Positions 51,976 to 63,514 of a stretch of 64,000 bases of DNA are shown here, one piece after another (the first letter of the stretch is position 1; every line of letters begins with the position of its first letter). The translations under genes and the position numbers were made by a program. Below the pieces are notes generated by a model, which saw nothing but the letters and a program-made list of their open reading frames with translations, ran no database searches and was not told the DNA's origin. Source of the DNA: Arsenicicoccus cauae (GTDB taxonomy: Bacteria > Actinomycetota > Actinomycetes > Actinomycetales > Dermatophilaceae); assembly GCF_009707125.1 (NCBI RefSeq), contig NZ_WLVL01000002.1, positions 1 to 64,000 on the forward strand, written 5' to 3'.

Positions 51976-52812
51976 ATGGCTATCCGTAAGTACAAGCCCA
52001 CGACGCCGGGTCGTCGTGGCTCGAGCGTCGCGGACTTCGTAGAGGTCACGCGCAGCACGCCCGAGAAGTCGCTGGTGCGCCCGCTGCCCAAGAGCGGTGG
52101 ACGCAACTCGAGCGGCCGCATCACCACGCGCCACATCGGCGGTGGCCACAAGCGCGCCTACCGCGTGATCGACTTCCGTCGTCACGACAAGGACGGCGTG
52201 CCCGCCAAGGTCGCTCACATCGAGTACGACCCCAACCGCACGGCCCGCATCGCGCTGCTGCACTACGCGGACGGCGAGAAGCGCTACATCCTCGCGCCCA
52301 ACCGCCTCTCGCAGGGTGACGTGGTGGAGAACGGCCCCGGCGCCGACATCAAGCCGGGCAACGCACTGCCGCTCAAGAACATCCCCGTGGGTACCGTCAT
52401 CCACGCGATCGAGCTGAAGCCCGGTGGCGGCGCCAAGATCGCCCGCTCGGCGGGTGCTCGCGTGCAGCTCGTCGCCAAGGATGGCCCCTACGCCCAGCTG
52501 CGTATGCCGTCCGGCGAGATCCGCAACGTCGACCTGCGCTGCCGCGCCACGGTCGGCGAGGTGGGCAATGCCGAGCAGAGCAACATCAACTGGGGCAAGG
52601 CCGGCCGTATGCGGTGGAAGGGCAAGCGCCCCACCGTCCGTGGTGTGGCCATGAACCCGATCGACCACCCCCACGGTGGTGGTGAGGGCAAGACGTCCGG
52701 TGGTCGCCACCCGGTCAGCCCCTGGGGCCAGCCCGAGGGCCGCACCCGCAAGCCGGGCAAGCCGAGCGACAAGCTCATCGTCCGTCGTCGTCGTACTGGC
52801 AAGAAGCGCTGA
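51976..52812 (+). CDS. rplB: Ribosomal protein L2
   Basis: L2 (278 residues) is required for subunit joining and peptidyl transfer. [38 protein letters not shown] and [21 protein letters not shown], with the conserved His of the HPHGGGEG loop, are present. The tail is rich in Arg/Lys. ATG 51976. Fifteen bases to rpsS. Confidence 0.98.
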   Translation: MAIRKYKPTTPGRRGSSVADFVEVTRSTPEKSLVRPLPKSGGRNSSGRITTRHIGGGHKRAYRVIDFRRHDKDGVPAKVAHIEYDPNRTARIALLHYADGEKRYILAPNRLSQGDVVENGPGADIKPGNALPLKNIPVGTVIHAIELKPGGGAKIARSAGARVQLVAKDGPYAQLRMPSGEIRNVDLRCRATVGEVGNAEQSNINWGKAGRMRWKGKRPTVRGVAMNPIDHPHGGGEGKTSGGRHPVSPWGQPEGRTRKPGKPSDKLIVRRRRTGKKR

Positions 52813-52827
52813 TAGGAGCCTTTGGAC

Positions 52828-53109
52828 ATGCCTCGTAGCCTGAAGAAGGGCCCCTTCATCGACGACCACCTCCAGAAGAAGGTGGACGCCCAGAACGAAG
52901 CCGGCACCAAGAACGTCATCAAGACCTGGTCGCGCCGTTCGGTGATCTCGCCGGACATGCTCGGCCACACCCTCGCCGTCCACGACGGTCGCAAGCACGT
53001 CCCGGTGTTCGTCACCGAGTCGATGGTCGGCCACAAGCTCGGCGAGTTCGCCCCCACCCGTACCTTCAAGGGACACGAGAAGGACGACAAGAAGGGGCGT
53101 CGTCGCTGA
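52828..53109 (+). CDS. rpsS: Ribosomal protein S19
   Basis: S19 (93 residues) contacts the A-site finger and S13. [19 protein letters not shown] and [30 protein letters not shown] are canonical. ATG 52828 after GATAGGAG is preferred over the in-frame TTG six bases earlier. Its stop overlaps the rplV ATG (TGATG). Confidence 0.97.
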   Translation: MPRSLKKGPFIDDHLQKKVDAQNEAGTKNVIKTWSRRSVISPDMLGHTLAVHDGRKHVPVFVTESMVGHKLGEFAPTRTFKGHEKDDKKGRRR

Positions 53110-53510
53110 TGGCCAACAACGACAAGGAATTCCAGATGGAAGCCAAGGCCGTTGCGCGCCACGTGCGCGTCACGCCCATGAAGGCTCGCCGCGTCGTCGA
53201 CCTGATCCGTGGCAAGCAGGCCGGCGAGGCGATCGCCACGCTGCAGTTCGCCCCTCAGTCGGCGAGCGACCCGGTGCTCAAGGTTCTCCAGAGCGCCATC
53301 GCCAACGCCCGCGTCAAGGCCGACCAGGCCTCTCAGGCCTTCGACGAGCGCAACCTCGTCATCACCAAGGCGTACGTGGACGAGGGCCAGACCATGAAGC
53401 GGTTCCAGCCGCGTGCCCAGGGTCGCGCCTTCCGCATCCGCAAGCGCACGAGCCACATCACCGTCTTCGTGGCCCAGCCGGAGGCCGCTAGCAAGGGAGG
53501 CACCCGCTAA
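53109..53510 (+). CDS. rplV: Ribosomal protein L22
   Basis: L22 (133 residues) lines the tunnel with L4; its beta-hairpin is the macrolide-resistance site. [24 protein letters not shown], and the hairpin region [27 protein letters not shown] are normal. It is coupled to both neighbours by one-base overlaps (TGATG and TAATG). Confidence 0.97.
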   Translation: MANNDKEFQMEAKAVARHVRVTPMKARRVVDLIRGKQAGEAIATLQFAPQSASDPVLKVLQSAIANARVKADQASQAFDERNLVITKAYVDEGQTMKRFQPRAQGRAFRIRKRTSHITVFVAQPEAASKGGTR

Positions 53511-54340
53511 TGGGTCAGAAGGTCAACCCGCACGGTTTCCGCCTCGGTATCACCACCGACCACCGCAGCCGGTGGTTCGCCGACAGCACCAAGGTCGGTC
53601 AGCGGTACCGCGACTACGTGAAGGAAGACGTCGCGATCCGACGTCTCCTGTCCAACGGCATGGAGCGCGCCGGCATCTCCCGCGTGGAGATCGAGCGCAC
53701 CCGTGACCGCGTCCGCGTGGACATCCACACGGCGCGCCCCGGCATCGTCATCGGTCGCCGAGGCGCCGAGGCCGACCGCATCCGCGGCGAGCTCGAGAAG
53801 CTCACGGGCAAGCAGGTCCAGCTCAACATCCTCGAGGTCAAGAACCCCGAGGTCGACGCCCAGCTGGTCGCCCAGGGCATCGCCGAGCAGCTCTCCGCCC
53901 GTGTCTCCTTCCGCCGTGCCATGCGCAAGGGCATGCAGTCCGCCCAGCGCGCTGGCGCCCAGGGCATCCGGGTCATGTGCGCCGGCCGTCTCGGCGGCGC
54001 CGAGATGTCCCGCTCGGAGTTCTACCGCGAGGGTCGCGTCCCGCTGCACACGCTGCGCGCCAACATCGACTACGGCTTCTACGAGGCTCGTACGACCTTC
54101 GGCCGCATCGGCGTCAAGGTGTGGATCTACAAGGGCGACGTGACCGCCAAGGAGCTGGCTGCCCAGCAGGCCGCCGCCCCGCGTCCGTCCCGCGGCCCGC
54201 GCCGTGACGGTGCCGACCGTCCCGGCCGTGGTGGCCGTGGCCCCCGTCGTGACAGCAACCGCGACGCCGCCCCGGCCGAGGCCGGCGCCGCGTCCGACAC
54301 CGCGCAGGCCCAGCCTGCGGAGCAGGGAGCTGAGTCCTGA
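53510..54340 (+). CDS. rpsC: Ribosomal protein S3
   Basis: S3 (276 residues) forms the mRNA entry helicase with S4 and S5. [22 protein letters not shown], the KH domain [18 protein letters not shown] and the C-terminal domain [22 protein letters not shown] are complete. The last 50 residues form an Arg/Gly/Asp then Ala-rich tail ([20 protein letters not shown]), longer than in E. coli (233 residues). Confidence 0.97.
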   Translation: MGQKVNPHGFRLGITTDHRSRWFADSTKVGQRYRDYVKEDVAIRRLLSNGMERAGISRVEIERTRDRVRVDIHTARPGIVIGRRGAEADRIRGELEKLTGKQVQLNILEVKNPEVDAQLVAQGIAEQLSARVSFRRAMRKGMQSAQRAGAQGIRVMCAGRLGGAEMSRSEFYREGRVPLHTLRANIDYGFYEARTTFGRIGVKVWIYKGDVTAKELAAQQAAAPRPSRGPRRDGADRPGRGGRGPRRDSNRDAAPAEAGAASDTAQAQPAEQGAES

Positions 54341-54759
54341 TGCTGATTCCCCGTCGTGTGAAGCACCGCAAGCAGCACCACCCCGGTCGCAGCGGCGCTG
54401 CCAAGGGCGGCACCACCGTCGCGTTCGGTGACTACGGGATCCAGGCGCTCGAGCCGGCCTACGTCACCAACCGGCAGATCGAGTCCGCTCGTATCGCCAT
54501 GACGCGGTACATCAAGCGTGGTGGAAAGGTCTGGATCAACATCTACCCGGACCGCCCGCTGACCAAGAAGCCCGCCGAGACCCGCATGGGTTCCGGAAAG
54601 GGCTCGCCCGAGTGGTGGGTCGCCAACGTCAAGCCCGGCCGCGTCATGTTCGAGCTGGCCGGCGTCCCGGAGCCCGTTGCCCGCGAGGCCATGCGTCTGG
54701 CGATGCACAAGCTCCCGATGAAGTGCCGTTTCGTGGCGCGTGAAGGTGGTGACATCTGA
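54340..54759 (+). CDS. rplP: Ribosomal protein L16
   Basis: L16 (139 residues) positions A-site t[54 protein letters not shown] in two blocks, and [24 protein letters not shown], which contains the conserved Arg hydroxylated in some bacteria, are present. One-base overlaps tie it to rpsC and rpmC. Confidence 0.97.
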   Translation: MLIPRRVKHRKQHHPGRSGAAKGGTTVAFGDYGIQALEPAYVTNRQIESARIAMTRYIKRGGKVWINIYPDRPLTKKPAETRMGSGKGSPEWWVANVKPGRVMFELAGVPEPVAREAMRLAMHKLPMKCRFVAREGGDI

Positions 54760-55004
54760 TGGCAGTCGGATCCAAGGACCTGACCTCCGAGCAGCTGCGT
54801 GGCCTCGGCGACGACCGTCTGGTCGACGAGCTCAAGAAGGCCAAGGAGGAGCTGTTCAACCTCCGGTTCCAGTCCGCCACGGGCCAGCTGGAGAACCACG
54901 GCCGTCTGCGCGCTGTCCGCAAGGACATCGCTCGCATCTACACCGAGATGCGCGAGCGCGAGCTCGGCATCGGTGCCGCCCCGTCGAAGGGTGGCCAGGC
55001 ATGA
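54759..55004 (+). CDS. rpmC: Ribosomal protein L29
   Basis: L29 (81 residues) is a two-helix protein at the tunnel exit. [32 protein letters not shown] and [21 protein letters not shown] are typical. A ten-residue C-terminal extension ([10 protein letters not shown]) is the actinobacterial form. rpsQ starts inside its last codon (ATGA). Confidence 0.96.
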   Translation: MAVGSKDLTSEQLRGLGDDRLVDELKKAKEELFNLRFQSATGQLENHGRLRAVRKDIARIYTEMRERELGIGAAPSKGGQA

Positions 55005-55303
55005 GCGACAACCAGAAGGAAGCTGCCAACACCGTGAGCGAGACGACTCTCGAGCGCAACGACCGCAAGACCCGCCAGGGCTATGTGGTGAGCGACAAGA
55101 TGGACAAGACCGTCGTGGTCGAGGTCGAGGACCGCGTCAAGCACGCGCTCTACGGCAAGGTCCTGCGGCGCAGCAGCAAGGTCAAGGCGCACGACGAGGA
55201 GAACTCGGCGGGCATCGGTGACCGCGTCCTGATCATGGAGACCCGCCCGCTGTCCGCCTCCAAGCGGTGGCGCGTGGTGGAGATCCTCGAGCGCGCGAAG
55301 TAG
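55001..55303 (+). CDS. rpsQ: Ribosomal protein S17
   Basis: S17 (100 residues) is an OB-fold 16S-binding protein. [29 protein letters not shown] and [31 protein letters not shown] are the core. A polar extension of about 18 residues precedes the fold; ATG 55001 overlaps rpmC by four bases. It ends the tightly packed S10 block; 120 bases follow before rplN. Confidence 0.96.
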   Translation: MSDNQKEAANTVSETTLERNDRKTRQGYVVSDKMDKTVVVEVEDRVKHALYGKVLRRSSKVKAHDEENSAGIGDRVLIMETRPLSASKRWRVVEILERAK

Positions 55304-55327
55304 TTCGGCCGCTCACCCGCACGCATC

Positions 55328-55349
55328 GGTCTCAGGAGCACCTGGGACC
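55328..55349 (+). promoter_or_regulatory. Hairpin in the rpsQ-rplN spacer
   Basis: GGTCTCAGG/CCTGGGACC (one T-G) with loop AGCA. It sits 25 bases after rpsQ and 75 before rplN, at the S10/spc operon boundary; terminator, processing or regulatory site. Confidence 0.4.
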
Positions 55350-55423
55350 AGCCCGACCAACAGTTCGGCCAGGCTCAACCGGAGGGATCCGGTGAGAACC
55401 AGCTCGACGACAGGAGTTCGACA

Positions 55424-55792
55424 GTGATCCAGCAGGAGTCGCGACTGCGCGTCGCCGACAACACCGGTGCCAAGGAGATCCTTTGCATCCGTGTGCTCGG
55501 CGGTTCGGGTCGTCGGTATGCCGGCATCGGCGACGTCATCGTCGCCACCGTCAAGGACGCGATCCCCGGTGGCAACGTGAAGAAGGGCGACGTCGTCAAG
55601 GCCGTCATCGTCCGCACGACCAAGGAGCGTCGTCGTACCGACGGTTCCTACATCAAGTTCGACGAGAACGCGGCCGTCATCCTCAAGAACGACGGTGACC
55701 CGCGTGGCACGCGCATCTTCGGCCCGGTGGGCCGCGAGCTGCGTGAGAAGAAGTTCATGAAGATCATCTCTCTGGCGCCGGAGGTGCTGTAA
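55424..55792 (+). CDS. rplN: Ribosomal protein L14
   Basis: L14 (122 residues) forms an intersubunit bridge. [42 protein letters not shown] and [28 protein letters not shown] are canonical and complete. GTG 55424 follows CAGGAG. It is the first spc operon gene; rplX follows after three bases. Confidence 0.98.
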   Translation: MIQQESRLRVADNTGAKEILCIRVLGGSGRRYAGIGDVIVATVKDAIPGGNVKKGDVVKAVIVRTTKERRRTDGSYIKFDENAAVILKNDGDPRGTRIFGPVGRELREKKFMKIISLAPEVL

Positions 55793-55795
55793 CCC

Positions 55796-56137
55796 ATGGC
55801 GAAGATGAAGATCAAGAAGGGTGACCTGGTCCAGGTCATCACCGGCCCCGACAAGGGCCAGACGGGCAAGGTCATCTCGGTGGACACCGAGGCCGGGCGC
55901 GTCCTGGTCGAGGGCATCAACCGCGTGACCAAGCACACCAAGGCCGGCCAGGGTGCGGGCCGCACCGGTGGCATCGTCCACACCGAGGCCCCGATCCACG
56001 TCTCCAACGTGCAGGTCGTGGACCCGGAGAGCAAGAAGCCGACCCGTATCAAGACGCGCGTCGAGACCGTCGAGCGTGACGGTCGGTCCAAGACCGTCCG
56101 CACGCGCGTGTCCGTCCGCTCGGGCAAGGACCTGTGA
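55796..56137 (+). CDS. rplX: Ribosomal protein L24
   Basis: L24 (113 residues) initiates 50S assembly. [25 protein letters not shown] is a KOW motif; [12 protein letters not shown] follows. The C-terminal part ([24 protein letters not shown]) is the longer actinobacterial type. ATG 55796 sits four bases after the rplN stop codon begins to end, so translation is probably continuous. Confidence 0.97.
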   Translation: MAKMKIKKGDLVQVITGPDKGQTGKVISVDTEAGRVLVEGINRVTKHTKAGQGAGRTGGIVHTEAPIHVSNVQVVDPESKKPTRIKTRVETVERDGRSKTVRTRVSVRSGKDL

Positions 56138-56139
56138 TC

Positions 56140-56709
56140 ATGACTGCCACCACCACTGAGAAGACGCAGCCCCGCCTCAAGGCGCGCTACGGCGCGGAGA
56201 TCAAGCCTGCGCTGCAGGACCAGTTCTCCTACCCCAACGTCATGCAGGTCCCCGGTGTCGTCAAGGTCATCGTCAACATGGGTGTCGGTGAGGCGGCTCG
56301 CGACTCGAAGCTGATCGAGGGCGCGGTGCGCGACCTGACCGCCATCACGGGCCAGAAGCCCATCGTGACCAAGGCTCGCAAGTCCATCGCGCAGTTCAAG
56401 CTGCGCGAGGGCATGCCCATCGGCGCGCACGTCACCCTCCGGGGTGACCGCATGTGGGAGTTCCTCGACCGTCTGCTGTCGGTCGCCCTCCCGCGCATCC
56501 GCGACTTCCGGGGTCTGTCCGGCAAGCAGTTCGACGGTCGCGGCAACTACACCTTCGGTCTCAACGAGCAGTCGATGTTCCACGAGATCGACCAGGACAA
56601 GATCGACCGGGTTCGCGGCATGGACATCACGATCGTCACCACCGCCACGAACGACGACGAGGGTCGCGCCCTGCTCAAGCAGCTCGGCTTCCCGTTCAAG
56701 GAGAACTGA
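56140..56709 (+). CDS. rplE: Ribosomal protein L5
   Basis: L5 (189 residues) binds 5S rRNA and contacts P-site t[57 protein letters not shown] and [27 protein letters not shown] are standard. ATG 56140 is preferred over GTG 56134 because AAGGA is nine bases from the ATG but only three from the GTG. Confidence 0.97.
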   Translation: MTATTTEKTQPRLKARYGAEIKPALQDQFSYPNVMQVPGVVKVIVNMGVGEAARDSKLIEGAVRDLTAITGQKPIVTKARKSIAQFKLREGMPIGAHVTLRGDRMWEFLDRLLSVALPRIRDFRGLSGKQFDGRGNYTFGLNEQSMFHEIDQDKIDRVRGMDITIVTTATNDDEGRALLKQLGFPFKEN

Positions 56710-56711
56710 CC

Positions 56712-56897
56712 GTGGCCAAGACCGCTCTGATCAACAAGGCGAACGCCAAGCCGAAGTTCAAGGTGCGCGCGTACACGCGCTGCCAGCGCTGCGGCCGTCC
56801 GCACTCGGTGTACCGCAAGTTCGGCCTGTGCCGGATCTGCCTGCGCGAGATGGCGCACGGGGGAGAGCTCCCCGGCGTCACCAAGAGCAGCTGGTAA
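56712..56897 (+). CDS. rpsN: Ribosomal protein S14, type Z (zinc)
   Basis: The 61-residue zinc form of S14: [31 protein letters not shown] with four Cys ligands, ending PGVTKSSW. It lies two bases after rplE, its usual place. Many actinobacteria hold a second, zinc-free S14 elsewhere that is expressed under zinc starvation; none is in this window. Confidence 0.97.
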   Translation: MAKTALINKANAKPKFKVRAYTRCQRCGRPHSVYRKFGLCRICLREMAHGGELPGVTKSSW

Positions 56898-57017
56898 CCC
56901 CAACCCTCGAATTTCCACTCCGCTCTACATCGCAGGTCGGGACGACGGCGGCGCCCCCGGGACACCCGGGGAGCCGGCCCGAGACTGAAACCGCGGTGAG
57001 GAAGGGCAAGCAGCCCA
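56898..57017 (+). other. rpsN-rpsH spacer with hairpin
   Basis: No gene. CCCCGGG-ACA-CCCGGGG forms a tight hairpin at 56955-56971. In E. coli S8 controls the spc operon by binding near rplE; whether this spacer has that role is not visible. Confidence 0.4.
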
Positions 57018-57416
57018 ATGACCATGACTGACCCGATTGCGGACATGCTGACCCGCGTCCGGAACGCCAACTCGGCGCACCACGACGTCGTCTCCATGCC
57101 GTTCTCGAAGCTGAAGAAGAACATCGCGGACATCCTCGAGGCCGAGGGCTACATCGCCGGCTCGAAGATCGAGGAGGCCGAGGTGGGTCAGACCCTGACC
57201 ATCAACCTCAAGTACGGCCCCAACCGCGAGCGGTCGATCGCGGGCGTGCGTCGGGTGTCCAAGCCCGGTCTGCGCGTGTACGCGAAGTCCACCAACCTGC
57301 CCAAGGTCCTCGGCGGCCTCGGCGTGGCGATCATCTCCACGTCGACCGGTCTGCTGACCGACAAGCAGGCTGCCCAGAAGGGCGTGGGTGGGGAAGTCCT
57401 CGCCTACGTCTGGTAA
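57018..57416 (+). CDS. rpsH: Ribosomal protein S8
   Basis: S8 (132 residues) binds the central domain of 16S r[33 protein letters not shown], then [16 protein letters not shown] and the C-terminal [28 protein letters not shown] are normal. ATG 57018; 24 bases to rplF. Confidence 0.98.
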   Translation: MTMTDPIADMLTRVRNANSAHHDVVSMPFSKLKKNIADILEAEGYIAGSKIEEAEVGQTLTINLKYGPNRERSIAGVRRVSKPGLRVYAKSTNLPKVLGGLGVAIISTSTGLLTDKQAAQKGVGGEVLAYVW

Positions 57417-57440
57417 CCCACGGCGCGAAAGGAGCATCTC

Positions 57441-57980
57441 ATGTCCCGAATCGGACGACTCCCTGTCTCCGTGCCCATGGGTGTGGAGGTCAACATCGAC
57501 GGTCAGACCGTCACCGTCAAGAAGAACAACGCCGAGCTGAGCCACGTCGTGGCCGAGCCGATCACGGTCGAGAGGGCCGAGGACGGCACGATCGAGGTCA
57601 AGCGTCCCAACGACGAGCGTCAGTCCCGCGCCCTGCACGGCCTGACCCGTTCCCTCATCGCCAACATGGTCGAGGGCGTCACCAACGGCTACGAGAAGAA
57701 GCTCGAGATCTTCGGCACCGGTTACCGCGTGATGGCCCGGGGCAGCAACCTCGAGTTCGCGCTCGGCTACTCGCACCCGATCGTCGTCGAGCCGCCGGAG
57801 GGCATCACCTTCCAGGTCGAGGCCCCGACGAGGTTCTCGGTCAAGGGCATCGACAAGCAGCTCGTCGGCGAGGTCGCTGCCAACATCCGCAAGCTCCGCA
57901 AGCCCGACCCCTACAAGGGCAAGGGTGTCCGCTACGCGGGCGAGCAGATCCGCCGCAAGGTCGGAAAGGCTGGTAAGTAA
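57441..57980 (+). CDS. rplF: Ribosomal protein L6
   Basis: L6 (179 residues) lies near the sarcin-ricin loop. [21 protein letters not shown], the duplicated fold with [26 protein letters not shown], and [27 protein letters not shown] are complete. ATG 57441 follows AAAGGAG. Three bases to rplR. Confidence 0.98.
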   Translation: MSRIGRLPVSVPMGVEVNIDGQTVTVKKNNAELSHVVAEPITVERAEDGTIEVKRPNDERQSRALHGLTRSLIANMVEGVTNGYEKKLEIFGTGYRVMARGSNLEFALGYSHPIVVEPPEGITFQVEAPTRFSVKGIDKQLVGEVAANIRKLRKPDPYKGKGVRYAGEQIRRKVGKAGK

Positions 57981-57983
57981 GCC

Positions 57984-58361
57984 ATGGCACGACTCATCGT
58001 CAAGCGCGGCAAGGGCAAGAGCGCCGCGCGCGGCCGCCGTCACCTGCGTCTGCGCAAGCGCATCGCCGGCACCACGACGCGGCCTCGCCTCGTGGTCAAC
58101 CGGTCCGCGCGTCACATGTTCGTCCAGGTGGTCGACGACACCGTCGGCAAGACGCTGGCGAGCGCCTCCACCATGGAGGCCGACCTGCGCTCCTTCGAGG
58201 GCGACAAGACGGCCAAGGCCAAGCGGGTCGGTGAGCTCGTCGCCGAGCGCGCCAAGGCCGCCGGGGTGTCCGCGGTCGTGTTCGACCGTGGCGGCAACCA
58301 GTACCACGGCCGCATCGCCGCGATCGCCGACGGCGCCCGCAAGGGTGGTCTGGACCTGTGA
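57984..58361 (+). CDS. rplR: Ribosomal protein L18
   Basis: L18 (125 residues) carries 5S rRNA into the 50S subunit. [30 protein letters not shown] and [23 protein letters not shown] are canonical. ATG 57984 follows GGAAAGG. Forty bases to rpsE. Confidence 0.97.
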   Translation: MARLIVKRGKGKSAARGRRHLRLRKRIAGTTTRPRLVVNRSARHMFVQVVDDTVGKTLASASTMEADLRSFEGDKTAKAKRVGELVAERAKAAGVSAVVFDRGGNQYHGRIAAIADGARKGGLDL

Positions 58362-58401
58362 CCGCTCACCAGACGTACGTTTCAGGAAAGAGGAACATCT
58401 G

Positions 58402-59034
58402 ATGCCAGGACCTCAGCGCCGCGGAACCGGCGCCGGCACCGGCCAGAACGGCGGCGAGCGCACCAACGACCGCCGTGACCGCCGCGAGCGGGGCGACCGT
58501 CGCGACTCCGCCGAGAAGAGCCAGTACATCGAGCGAGTGGTGACGATCAACCGCGTCGCCAAGGTCGTCAAGGGTGGCCGCCGCTTCAGCTTCACCGCGC
58601 TCGTCGTGGTGGGCGACGGTGACGGCACTGTGGGCGTGGGCTACGGCAAGGCCAAGGAGGTGCCCGCCGCGATCGCGAAGGGCGTCGAGGAGGCCAAGAA
58701 GGCGTTCTTCCGCGTCCCCCGCATCCAGGGCACCATCCCGCACCCCGTCCAGGGTGAGAAGGCCGCGGGCGTCGTGCTCCTTCGTCCCGCCGCCCCCGGT
58801 ACCGGTGTCATCGCCGGAGGCCCGGTGCGCGCCGTGCTCGAGTGCGCCGGCATCCACGACGTGCTGTCCAAGTCGCTCGGCTCGGACAACTCGATCAACA
58901 TCGTCCACGCGACGGTCGAGGCCCTCAAGGGTCTCGAGCGCCCCGAGGCTGTCGCGGCGCGCCGCGGCAAGTCCCTCGAGGACGTCGCGCCCGCCGCTCT
59001 GCTGCGCGCCCGTGCCGCTGGGGCTGGTGCCTGA
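58402..59034 (+). CDS. rpsE: Ribosomal protein S5
   Basis: S5 (210 residues) takes part in mRNA unwinding and fidelity. A low-complexity Gly/Arg/Asp N-terminal extension of about 40 residues ([20 protein letters not shown]) precedes the dsRNA-binding domain [34 protein letters not shown]; the C-terminal domain has [22 protein letters not shown]. The spectinomycin loop [10 protein letters not shown] is wild type. Its stop overlaps rpmD (TGATG). Confidence 0.97.
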   Translation: MPGPQRRGTGAGTGQNGGERTNDRRDRRERGDRRDSAEKSQYIERVVTINRVAKVVKGGRRFSFTALVVVGDGDGTVGVGYGKAKEVPAAIAKGVEEAKKAFFRVPRIQGTIPHPVQGEKAAGVVLLRPAAPGTGVIAGGPVRAVLECAGIHDVLSKSLGSDNSINIVHATVEALKGLERPEAVAARRGKSLEDVAPAALLRARAAGAGA

Positions 59035-59216
59035 TGTCTCGACTCAAGGTGACCCAGACCCGTGGCCACGTCGGCTGCAAGCAGAACCAGCGCGAGACCC
59101 TGCGCACGCTCGGTCTCAAGCGCATCGGTGACGTCGTCGTCAAGGAGGACCGCCCCGAGATCCGGGGGATGGTCCGCACCGTGGCGCACCTCGTGACCGT
59201 CGAGGAGGTTGACTGA
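59034..59216 (+). CDS. rpmD: Ribosomal protein L30
   Basis: L30 (60 residues): [38 protein letters not shown] is the whole family core. It overlaps rpsE and rplO by one base each, so the three are coupled. Confidence 0.97.
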   Translation: MSRLKVTQTRGHVGCKQNQRETLRTLGLKRIGDVVVKEDRPEIRGMVRTVAHLVTVEEVD

Positions 59217-59710
59217 TGGCTATCGCCAAGAAGTCCGGCGAGCAGGAGCTCCCTGCCGACGGCACCACGCACGCCCTGAAGGTGCACCACCTTCGCCCCG
59301 CCCCCGGCGCCAAGACCCCCAAGACCCGCGTGGGTCGCGGTGAGGGCTCCAAGGGCAAGACCGCCGGTCGCGGCACCAAGGGCACCAAGGCCCGCTACCA
59401 GGTGCCCGCGGGCTTCGAGGGCGGTCAGACGCCGCTGCACATGCGTCTGCCCAAGATGCGCGGCTTCAAGAACCCGTTCAAGACCGAGTACCAGGTCGTG
59501 AACCTCGACAAGATCTCCGCGCTCTACCCCGAGGGTGGCGAGGTCACCGTCGAGGGTCTCGTGGAGAAGGGCGCGGTCCGCAAGGGCTCGCTCGTCAAGG
59601 TCCTCGGCCAGGGCGAGATCACCGTCAAGGTCAACGTGACGGCGGACAAGTTCTCGGGATCCGCCAAGGACAAGATCGAGGCCGCGGGCGGTTCGACCAC
59701 CCAGGCCTGA
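59216..59710 (+). CDS. rplO: Ribosomal protein L15
   Basis: L15 (164 residues) is a late assembly protein with an extended N-terminus. [36 protein letters not shown] and [19 protein letters not shown] are typical. A 17-residue extension precedes the usual start. It is followed by an exceptionally strong hairpin before secY. Confidence 0.97.
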   Translation: MAIAKKSGEQELPADGTTHALKVHHLRPAPGAKTPKTRVGRGEGSKGKTAGRGTKGTKARYQVPAGFEGGQTPLHMRLPKMRGFKNPFKTEYQVVNLDKISALYPEGGEVTVEGLVEKGAVRKGSLVKVLGQGEITVKVNVTADKFSGSAKDKIEAAGGSTTQA

Positions 59711-59750
59711 TCGTCGGCAGGAGCCGGAGCGCCGGCGCTGCCCGACATCA

Positions 59751-59803
59751 CCTGCACGACCACGACCCCGGAAGCGTCGCTTCCGGGGTCGTGGTCGTGC
59801 AGG
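59751..59803 (+). terminator. Perfect 25-bp hairpin between rplO and secY
   Basis: Arms 59751-59775 and 59779-59803 are perfectly complementary with loop GTC, centred about 65 bases after rplO. It should terminate or strongly attenuate the spc operon, making secY depend partly on its own promoter. Confidence 0.85.
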
Positions 59804-59860
59804 GCACCAGGGGCGCGGATGCTACCCTGCGTAAGTCGTCATGGTCGCCGAGGAGGACCT

Positions 59861-61173
<1,313 letters not shown>

Positions 61174-61174
<1 letters not shown>

Positions 61175-61737
61175 TGCAACTGATCATCATGGGTCCGCCC
61201 GGCGCCGGCAAGGGGACGCAGGCCACACGGCTCGTCGAGGGTCTGGGGATCCCCGCCATCTCGACCGGCGACATCTTCCGCGCCAACATCAAGGCCGAGA
61301 CCGAGCTTGGTCTCAAGGTCAAGGAGATCATCGCCGGCGGGGGCTACGTCCCGGACGAGATCACCGACGCGATCGTCGCCGACCGCCTGTCCCAGCCCGA
61401 CTGCCAGCCCGGCTTCCTGCTGGACGGCTACCCGCGCACCGTGGGCCAGGTCGATGCCCTGGACGGGATGCTTCAGCGCATGGGTCGCCCCCTGGACGCC
61501 GTCCTCGTCCTGACCGTCGACACGGACGCCGTCGTGCAGCGCCTGCTCAAGCGGGCCGAGGTGGAGGGTCGGGTCGACGACACGGAGGAGGTCATCCGGG
61601 AGCGGATGGCCATCTACGCCCGCGAGACGCAACCCCTCATCGACCTCTACCGCGAGCGGGGCCTGATCCATGAGGTGGACGGCATGGGCGAGGTCGACGA
61701 CGTGACCGAGCGACTCCTCCAGACGGTCCGGGGCTGA
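61174..61737 (+). CDS. adk: Adenylate kinase (short form)
   Basis: Adk (187 residues) interconverts AMP, ADP and ATP. MGPPGAGKGTQATRL is the P-loop, ISTGDIFRANI the AMP site and LLDGYPRTVGQVDAL the NMP-binding Arg. The LID is the short kind: RVDDTEEVIRERM follows directly, without the four-Cys zinc finger or long insertion, as usual in actinobacteria. ATG overlaps the secY stop (TAATG). Confidence 0.97.
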
Positions 61738-61746
61738 GCCAACCAC

Positions 61747-62607
61747 GTGTTCGGGCGTTCCAGGATCCAGACCAAGACCGACGACCAGATCCGCGCCATG
61801 CGACGTGCGGGGCTGGTCGTCGGCCGCACCCTGCAGATGCTGTCCGAGGAGCTGCGGGCCGGTATGACCACCGGGGAGCTCGACGCGCTGGCCGAGAGCT
61901 TCATCCGTGACCACGGCATGGTGCCGAACTTCGCCGAGGTGCCGGGCTACCACCACACGCTGTGCGTCTCCGTCGGCGAGCAGATCGTGCACGGCATCCC
62001 GGGGGACCGGATGCTGCTGGAGGGCGACCTGGTGTCCGTCGACTGCGGCTGCTACGTCCTCGAGGACGGCACGCAGTGGCATGGCGACGCTGCCCGCACC
62101 TTCGTCGTCGGGGGGCGGGAGGCGGCCAGGCCGGCCGAGCTCGCGCTGTCCGACGCCACCGAGTCATCCCTGTGGGCGGGCATCGCCGCCCTGCGCGTCG
62201 GGGGCCGCCTGCACGAGGTGGGGGCCGCGGTCGAGGACTCGATCGAGGCCTCCGGGCGGCGGGACGGGGTCGACTACGGCATCGTGGAGGACTACGTCGG
62301 CCACGGCATCGGGACGTCCATGCACATGGACCCCCAGGTCTACAACTATCGCGTCCGCGACCGGGGGCCGACCGTCCGCAGCGGCGTGACCCTGGCGATC
62401 GAGCCGATGATCACCCTGGGCTCGGCCGACAACCACGTGCTCGACGACGAGTGGACGGTCGTCACCGACGACGGCTCCGCGGCGAGCCACTGGGAGAACA
62501 CCGTGGCCGTCACGGACGCGGGTCTGTGGGTCCTCACCGAGGTCGACGGGGGAGCGGAGCGGCTGCGGGCGGCGGGCGCGGCATACGGCCCGCTCGACCA
62601 GGCCTGA
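61747..62607 (+). CDS. map: Methionine aminopeptidase type I
   Basis: Removes N-terminal Met, 286 residues. His in VPGYHHTLCVSV, metal ligands Asp in VSVDCGCYVLEDGTQWHGDAA, His in VGHGIGTSMHMDPQ, Glu in AIEPMITLG and Glu/His side in HWENTVAVTD are in order. It lacks the N-terminal SH3-binding or zinc-finger extension of the longer actinobacterial Map. GTG 61747 lies nine bases after adk. Confidence 0.95.
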   Translation: MFGRSRIQTKTDDQIRAMRRAGLVVGRTLQMLSEELRAGMTTGELDALAESFIRDHGMVPNFAEVPGYHHTLCVSVGEQIVHGIPGDRMLLEGDLVSVDCGCYVLEDGTQWHGDAARTFVVGGREAARPAELALSDATESSLWAGIAALRVGGRLHEVGAAVEDSIEASGRRDGVDYGIVEDYVGHGIGTSMHMDPQVYNYRVRDRGPTVRSGVTLAIEPMITLGSADNHVLDDEWTVVTDDGSAASHWENTVAVTDAGLWVLTEVDGGAERLRAAGAAYGPLDQA

Positions 62608-62657
62608 CGTCCCCCCAGCGCGCCTGCGCCGATTTCCCTGCGTGCGGGGGTATGGCG

Positions 62658-62663
62658 TAGGCT
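62658..62663 (+). promoter_or_regulatory. -10 of the infA-rpmJ-rpsM transcript
   Basis: TAGGCT in the 219-base gap between map and infA. A -35 is weak (TTTCCC near 62633). The transcript would carry a leader of about 155 bases. Confidence 0.4.
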
Positions 62664-62826
62664 GGTGCGTCGGCTCACGAGCGTTCAGACCCACCTGTCC
62701 CGGCGGCTGGTCATGGCAGGTCAAGGTCTCGTCACAACGTGTGCCGGAAGTACCCGATCAGACAGTGCCACGGCGGTTGTCGTCCTGCTCGCAGGGCGCG
62801 GTCCGCCTCGACGGAATGTGGAGGAC

Positions 62827-63048
62827 ATGGCCAAGAAGGACGGTGTCATCGAGATCGAGGGCACGATCGTGGAGGCTCTCCCGAACGCGATGTTCCGGGT
62901 GGAGCTCACCAACGGTCACAAGGTGCTCGCTCACATCTCCGGCAAGATGCGTCAGCACTACATCCGCATCCTCCCCGAGGACCGGGTCGTCGTTGAGCTC
63001 AGCCCGTATGACCTGACCCGAGGGCGCATCGTCTTCCGCTACCGCTGA
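62827..63048 (+). CDS. infA: Translation initiation factor IF-1
   Basis: IF-1 (73 residues) blocks the A site during initiation. [57 protein letters not shown] and FRYR form the complete OB fold. ATG 62827 follows GGAGG-like TGGAGGAC. 94 bases to rpmJ. Confidence 0.98.
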   Translation: MAKKDGVIEIEGTIVEALPNAMFRVELTNGHKVLAHISGKMRQHYIRILPEDRVVVELSPYDLTRGRIVFRYR

Positions 63049-63142
63049 CCGGCTCGTCCGGTCCGGTGGTCGGCAGGCACCACCCGATCCACCCGCCTGG
63101 AGCACGTCCGTGCCCCGGGCCCGATCTGAAGACAGTAGGCAG

Positions 63143-63256
63143 ATGAAGGTTCAGCCGAGCGTCAAGAAGATCTGCGACAAGTGCAAGGTGATCCGCCGCA
63201 ACGGCCGGGTCATGGTGATCTGCGAGAACGCTCGCCACAAGCAGCGTCAGGGCTGA
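63143..63256 (+). CDS. rpmJ: Ribosomal protein L36 (zinc form)
   Basis: The 37-residue L36: [19 protein letters not shown] then [18 protein letters not shown]. Cys pairs CDKC and C...H make the zinc ribbon. It is between infA and rpsM as usual. Confidence 0.96.
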   Translation: MKVQPSVKKICDKCKVIRRNGRVMVICENARHKQRQG

Positions 63257-63514
63257 TCCACCGGTCATCGTGGCCCCGGCCGCGTCGACCCGCACGCGCA
63301 GGCTTCCGCCGAACGCGCACGAAGCATTGCCAGCAGCACCCGGCCTCAGGTCTCGAACCGTCGAGACCTGGACGTCACCCCCGGCACGGAGGCCGGGGAC
63401 CGAGATCCTCGTCCGAGCGAGGCGCCCGACCAAGAGGGCGCCGTGCGGCGACGGCGTGGGGTCAGCGGAACGGTGCTGCTCCAGACCTCCGTCCGTATCA
63501 GGAGAACCAACCAC
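63257..63514 (+). ncRNA. Structured leader upstream of rpsM (candidate)
   Basis: A gene-free 258 bases with three successive perfect hairpins: CAGGTCTCGA/TCGAGACCTG (63347-63370), CCCCGGC/GCCGGGG (63379-63398) and GGCGCCC/GGGCGCC (63422-63443), ending 70 bases before the rpsM ATG. The other alpha/spc genes are close-packed, so this is a candidate cis-regulatory RNA, perhaps for an S4- or S13-type feedback, or a terminator plus new promoter. Confidence 0.45.
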
